Part shown: positions 61,078 to 64,000 of the stretch, one piece after another
Numbering within the stretch: position 1 is the stretch's first letter
Layout of the letters: every line of letters starts with the position of its first letter
NCBI RefSeq assembly: GCF_004000945.1
Contig: NZ_BIMF01000011.1
Span: 62,001 to 126,000 of the forward strand
DNA from: Paenibacillus lautus NBRC 15380
GTDB lineage: Bacteria > Bacillota > Bacilli > Paenibacillales > Paenibacillaceae
DNA: 64,000 nt
Reading direction: 5' to 3'
Notes under the pieces: model-generated
Told to the model about the DNA's origin: nothing
The model's database searches: none
What the model saw: the letters and a program-made list of their open reading frames with translations, nothing else
Position numbers and translations under genes: made by a program

Positions 61078-62514
61078 TCAGTACAATAGCCGGATGATTT
61101 CGTGATTCGTAATGATGGTCAGCGGCTGCGCCAAGAGGCGGCCTGTCGTCAGGCAGTGCTCAAACATAACCAGCATGGAGACACCGCTCAGCTTCTCCTC
61201 CGGCAGATACCGCAGCATCGGTACCGTCGGCTGTAAAAATACGTCACCAAGCGCAACCGACTGTCCGGCTTCATCCGTGATGGCATACTGACCTTCGGCG
61301 TTCCGGCTGATCCGGGAAACATGAAGCAGCATCACGGGATGGCTGTCAGCGAGCGGATTTTTCAGCTGGTTCTTCACCTTTTTAATTGCATCAGCATAAG
61401 AGCCCGCCGCATATTCGTGAATCCAAACCATATCCTCCTCTGTCACCGGAGTTGAAGTCATCTCTTCAAAGCGGACTCGCCGGTTCATATCCCCCGGATA
61501 ACGGTACAATACAGGGACTCGGGCTTTTTCGAAAAAGCTGTCTTCCTCACGCATCAGCTTGGCGGCCTTATAGGGACGGTACTGGATCGTTCGGTGAATT
61601 TCGCCGCTGTCCTTCTGAATCCAGTATCCGGTATCCACATGCTCCAGCCGTGCATCGTCGGCATAACTCAGAAAAGAAAGCTGGATCAACTCTGCCTGTT
61701 CACTTACGAGCCCGAAGCTTTGCAGCTCCGTCAGCTGCCAGGCATGCCCCAGCCATTCCTCAATCGTCGACTCATGATCCAGCGCCATTTCCGGATCCTC
61801 AAGCTTTGAAGTCAGATATTGTCTGCCCTTTTTAATAATTGCGTTCATGACGGCTAGCTGCTCCACTGCATATGTATAAGCTTTCTCCTGGTCTTTGTCC
61901 GACAGCACCAGCGCCAAGCGGCGAAGTTCCGACTGAGCACCCGACAAGTAATAATTGCCCATCTGCTTTACATGTTCCTGGATCAGCTTTTGTTCCTTTT
62001 TATCCAATGTTCCTAATCCGTTCCGGATCAACGAGTGGATCAGCTTCTCCAATACGTCCAGACCTTCCAGTTGCGCATTGATTTTCTTTTTTAATGCCGA
62101 TTTGTTGACCTTCTTCGGTTTGGGCGCTGCCCCTTCGGCCGTTTCTTTGAGTTTACGCTCTTCCCGCTTCTCCGCTTTCTCCCGCTTGGCAGCCAAATCT
62201 TCCGGCACCTCGGCAGGGGTAAACGACGCTCCCCCAACATACGCATAAAGCAGTCCAAGCACATGCTTGCACGGAAACTGCCGGCTCGGGCAAGTGCACC
62301 GCATAACCGGCTTCTCCGGCACCGCAAAATCGGCGGACGGCTGGTAATCGGAGCTTCCGCTGCCTGCACATGTGCCGAACAGCACGGCATGGTCCTCCGA
62401 ATGATGCAGCTGCAGGAACCGTCCTTTTTTTACAAGACCCTGCCCGTTCTTAATGGCTGCACTATTCGGTGCATGCGAATCGATCCATGTCTCTGTAATC
62501 TCAACCAAACTCAT
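61078..62514 (-). CDS. SWIM zinc-finger protein (YehQ-like)
   Basis: 478 residues. A SWIM zinc finger CxCx(n)CxH lies at C73, C75, C82 and H84 (MRCTCPSRQFPCKHVLGLLY). A Lys/Glu-rich helical stretch (about 105-150) and a long C-terminal part of unknown fold follow. SWIM fingers bind DNA or protein. First gene of the unit, behind TAGGAGGGT. The order SWIM, HEAT, MoxR, DUF5682, VWA matches the content of the yehLMPQ cluster of E. coli, whose role is also unknown. Confidence 0.88.
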   Translation of the reverse strand: MSLVEITETWIDSHAPNSAAIKNGQGLVKKGRFLQLHHSEDHAVLFGTCAGSGSSDYQPSADFAVPEKPVMRCTCPSRQFPCKHVLGLLYAYVGGASFTPAEVPEDLAAKREKAEKREERKLKETAEGAAPKPKKVNKSALKKKINAQLEGLDVLEKLIHSLIRNGLGTLDKKEQKLIQEHVKQMGNYYLSGAQSELRRLALVLSDKDQEKAYTYAVEQLAVMNAIIKKGRQYLTSKLEDPEMALDHESTIEEWLGHAWQLTELQSFGLVSEQAELIQLSFLSYADDARLEHVDTGYWIQKDSGEIHRTIQYRPYKAAKLMREEDSFFEKARVPVLYRYPGDMNRRVRFEEMTSTPVTEEDMVWIHEYAAGSYADAIKKVKNQLKNPLADSHPVMLLHVSRISRNAEGQYAITDEAGQSVALGDVFLQPTVPMLRYLPEEKLSGVSMLVMFEHCLTTGRLLAQPLTIITNHEIIRLLY

Positions 62515-62818
62515 ACCCTCCTAAATCAAGTCACTGCTGGTCATGCACAGTGTAATTATCCATTACTCTTAATCATATCTAATCGGTGTCTGGCTCCCTA
62601 CCCTTCTTAAGACCTATTTAAGAACATTCATTCCTATTTATTTAAACATCTTCTTCTTTTAATAGATAATAATGTAAAATCCGATTTATGTGATTCCTAA
62701 CATAAGATAAACGTCTATCGACATACTTTCTCAGTAGACAGACCGCATTTAGCGGAAGTTTTTCTTGCGAGATAAGGATGCTAAGCCTTGGAAGTTTATA
62801 CTTTCTTATCTCTTAAAA
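62515..62818. other. Intergenic region upstream of the SWIM operon
   Basis: About 300 AT-rich bases between the SWIM gene start and the terminator of the metallophosphoesterase gene. The promoter of the five-gene unit must lie here, since the neighbouring gene on the same strand ends at a terminator. I see several TATTAT-like hexamers around 62660-62680 but cannot assign boxes reliably. No small ORF with a ribosome site was noticed. Confidence 0.5.
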
Positions 62819-62841
62819 AAGAGCCGGCATAACCGGCTCTT
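62819..62841 (-). terminator. Terminator of the metallophosphoesterase unit
   Basis: AAGAGCCGG/CCGGCTCTT with a 5-base loop. Read on the minus strand it is followed by TTTTAAG. It lies 20 bases after the stop at 62861. Confidence 0.85.
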
Positions 62842-62860
62842 CAGAAATCGATATCATCCA

Positions 62861-63592
62861 TTAGTCTTTCCTTACTTGATACCGTCCCGTTCTAACCTCA
62901 AGAATATAGTCCTCAGGGGAAGGCATGCCGGATTCCAAGGCATCCTGTACGGCTTGTTCAATAGGGTATGGCACGCGAATAAATTGAATGTTGAAAGGAG
63001 CAGGATCTTCGCTGTCATAGATCCCCTCCAAAATGGCATAGGAGGCGTCAGGCATTTCAAGGGGGTTGCCGACGCTGCCGGTATTAAACAGCGTTCTCCC
63101 GTCCAGATGCTGGTGATACGCATTATGAATATCCCCGTAACCGGCGACATCCGCGATTCTCGGGTCCCCACACAGCGGGGAACTGTGAAACAAGGTTTCC
63201 CGCTGCTCCTGATCATCCCAGGGCTGTATCCGCTCGTACACGCTGCGGGGCGAAGCATGAAACAACCGGATCCATTTACCGCTCATCATGAACTCAAGGA
63301 TATACGGAAGATCGGCAAGATATTGAAGCCTCTCGCTTCCGAGTCGATGCTGATGCCATTGGAGGACCGGATTGTCGGTTTCCTTACCTATAAAGTCATC
63401 CCAGTTCCCCTTGATGACTTGCTGGCAATGGGTTCTCACCATATCAACCGCGATATCTCCGTGAGGGCCTTTGCCAATCAAGTCACCCAGGCAATAGATG
63501 GTTTCGATTCCGCGCTGTTTGATATCCTTCAGAACGGCCTCAAGGGCAGGGATGTTTCCGTGTATGTCGGAGATCAATGCAATTTGCGTCAA
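62861..63592 (-). CDS. Metallophosphoesterase
   Basis: 243 residues from the TTG at 63592 (then TQIALISDIHGNIPALEAVL), eight bases after GGAGG; the frame opens five codons earlier without a site. Metal-binding motifs of the calcineurin-like family are present: DIHGN (D and H), CLGDLIGKGPHG (GD), KGNWDDF (GNWD, usual GNHD/GNCD) and GDIHNAYHQ (GDIH near the end). Proteins of this size are phosphodiesterases or phosphatases of YfcE/DUF2436-like or ApaH-like kind; the substrate is unknown. It follows the YqeK-type gene by 22 bases on the same strand. Confidence 0.88.
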   Translation of the reverse strand: MTQIALISDIHGNIPALEAVLKDIKQRGIETIYCLGDLIGKGPHGDIAVDMVRTHCQQVIKGNWDDFIGKETDNPVLQWHQHRLGSERLQYLADLPYILEFMMSGKWIRLFHASPRSVYERIQPWDDQEQRETLFHSSPLCGDPRIADVAGYGDIHNAYHQHLDGRTLFNTGSVGNPLEMPDASYAILEGIYDSEDPAPFNIQFIRVPYPIEQAVQDALESGMPSPEDYILEVRTGRYQVRKD

Positions 63593-63614
63593 TGAACCCG
63601 CCTCCAAACTTCAT

Positions 63615-64000
63615 TTATTTCGGATTGCTGTCATTATAGTTTAGTGAATCCCGTAATTCATCATATGCGTCTCGAAGCCAAGGATGGACAACTTTCAGCG
63701 ATTCACGCCGTCTCCATAAGTATTGTATATATTCAAATGAGGCATGATCCAGCGAGATTTGCAACTGCTCCGTAATCTCCTTTAAATATGGGGGAGTCCC
63801 CTTCTGATCCCACTCGATCTTGTTAGCGACGAACAATACCTTGTCTACCAAAGATGCCTTGGCTCTCAACGTTGTATGGCAGCCAACCGCATTTAAAATT
63901 TCCTGTTCTGTAATCTTGAACATATTCTCGGCCATGTATGCCGATATTTTCTGATGTATGATCATCGGAAATTGCTCTTCTTCAGGCAATAGATCCAACC
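63615..64000 (-). CDS. YqeK-type HD-domain protein (3' part)
   Basis: The frame runs off the window edge and the visible 127 residues are the C-terminal part. NAVGCHTTLRAKASLVDKVL followed by FVANKIEWDQKGTPPYLKEI matches YqeK, an HD-domain enzyme that hydrolyses diadenosine tetraphosphate symmetrically; the H of GCHTT and D of the first helix pair would belong to the metal site, the rest lying beyond the edge. The residues ahead of the helix that would hold the first HD pair are not in the window. The call is moderate, since only part of the domain is seen. It may be co-transcribed with the metallophosphoesterase. Confidence 0.65.
   Translation of the reverse strand, partial: LDLLPEEEQFPMIIHQKISAYMAENMFKITEQEILNAVGCHTTLRAKASLVDKVLFVANKIEWDQKGTPPYLKEITEQLQISLDHASFEYIQYLWRRRESLKVVHPWLRDAYDELRDSLNYNDSNPK

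Overview
The window looks like a chromosomal stretch from a Paenibacillus-type Firmicute. Pointers are the moderate G+C, strong GGAGG-type ribosome binding sites, the adaA/adaB pair divergent from alkA (as in Bacillales), a YtrA-like GntR/ABC operon, a CLC-type fluoride exporter behind a fluoride riboswitch, pxpBCA, and many furanoside glycosidases. No rRNA, tRNA, CRISPR array or intact transposase was recognised.

Layout. 1-5450: the end of an unknown gene, a secreted TIM-barrel protein, and a GH18 chitinase bracketed by two copies of a stem-loop-containing repeat. 5450-8450: a decay zone on the minus strand with three disabled genes (YdcF/DUF218 with an internal TAG, a GNAT with a stop and a deleted middle, and a frameshifted DUF3267 protein) among small hypothetical genes. 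8480-12810: a run of small minus-strand genes (DUF6886, transglutaminase-like, a hypothetical, DUF2785, GNAT) separated by four or five 100-185 bp palindromic elements. These elements keep their fold while their stems change sequence, an arrangement like an integron cassette array without a visible integrase. A type I toxin/antitoxin locus of the holin-like toxin class lies inside this stretch.

12842-17655: an SDR gene and a DNA-alkylation repair cluster (adaA, adaB, a nucleic-acid-type 2OG-Fe(II) oxygenase and an SPL-family radical SAM protein, with divergent alkA). 17718-22590: TcaA-like protein, secreted protein, TetR, a transcription factor made of an HTH fused to a catalytically dead F1-ATPase beta-like domain, and acetamidase. 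23032-34104: furanoside use (GH172, ribulokinase, LacI with tandem operators; GH127-like with divergent AraC), with a phosphotransferase and a frameshifted drug exporter in between. 34130-37807: SDR, aldo/keto reductase, MFS exporter and a divergent HxlR regulator. 37945-42875: a Fur-box-preceded siderophore uptake operon that includes an ABCB-type transporter. 43077-46545: fluoride riboswitch and CLC-F, then a GntR/ABC operon. 46713-50705: a NAGPA-type protein, then a large membrane protein combining a PrsW-like intramembrane protease with a C-terminal nuclease-type toxin, followed by an Imm7 immunity gene.

50766-53952: pyroglutamate release and opening (pcp, pxpBCA). 54505-62514: a compact five-gene operon (SWIM zinc finger, HEAT-like, MoxR AAA+ ATPase, DUF5682, VWA) resembling E. 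coli yehLMPQ, of unknown biochemical role. It ends with a metallophosphoesterase and the 3' part of a YqeK-type HD protein. The strongest candidates for undescribed biology are the cassette-like array, the HTH-F1beta regulator, the PrsW-toxin/Imm7 pair and the SWIM/MoxR/VWA module.
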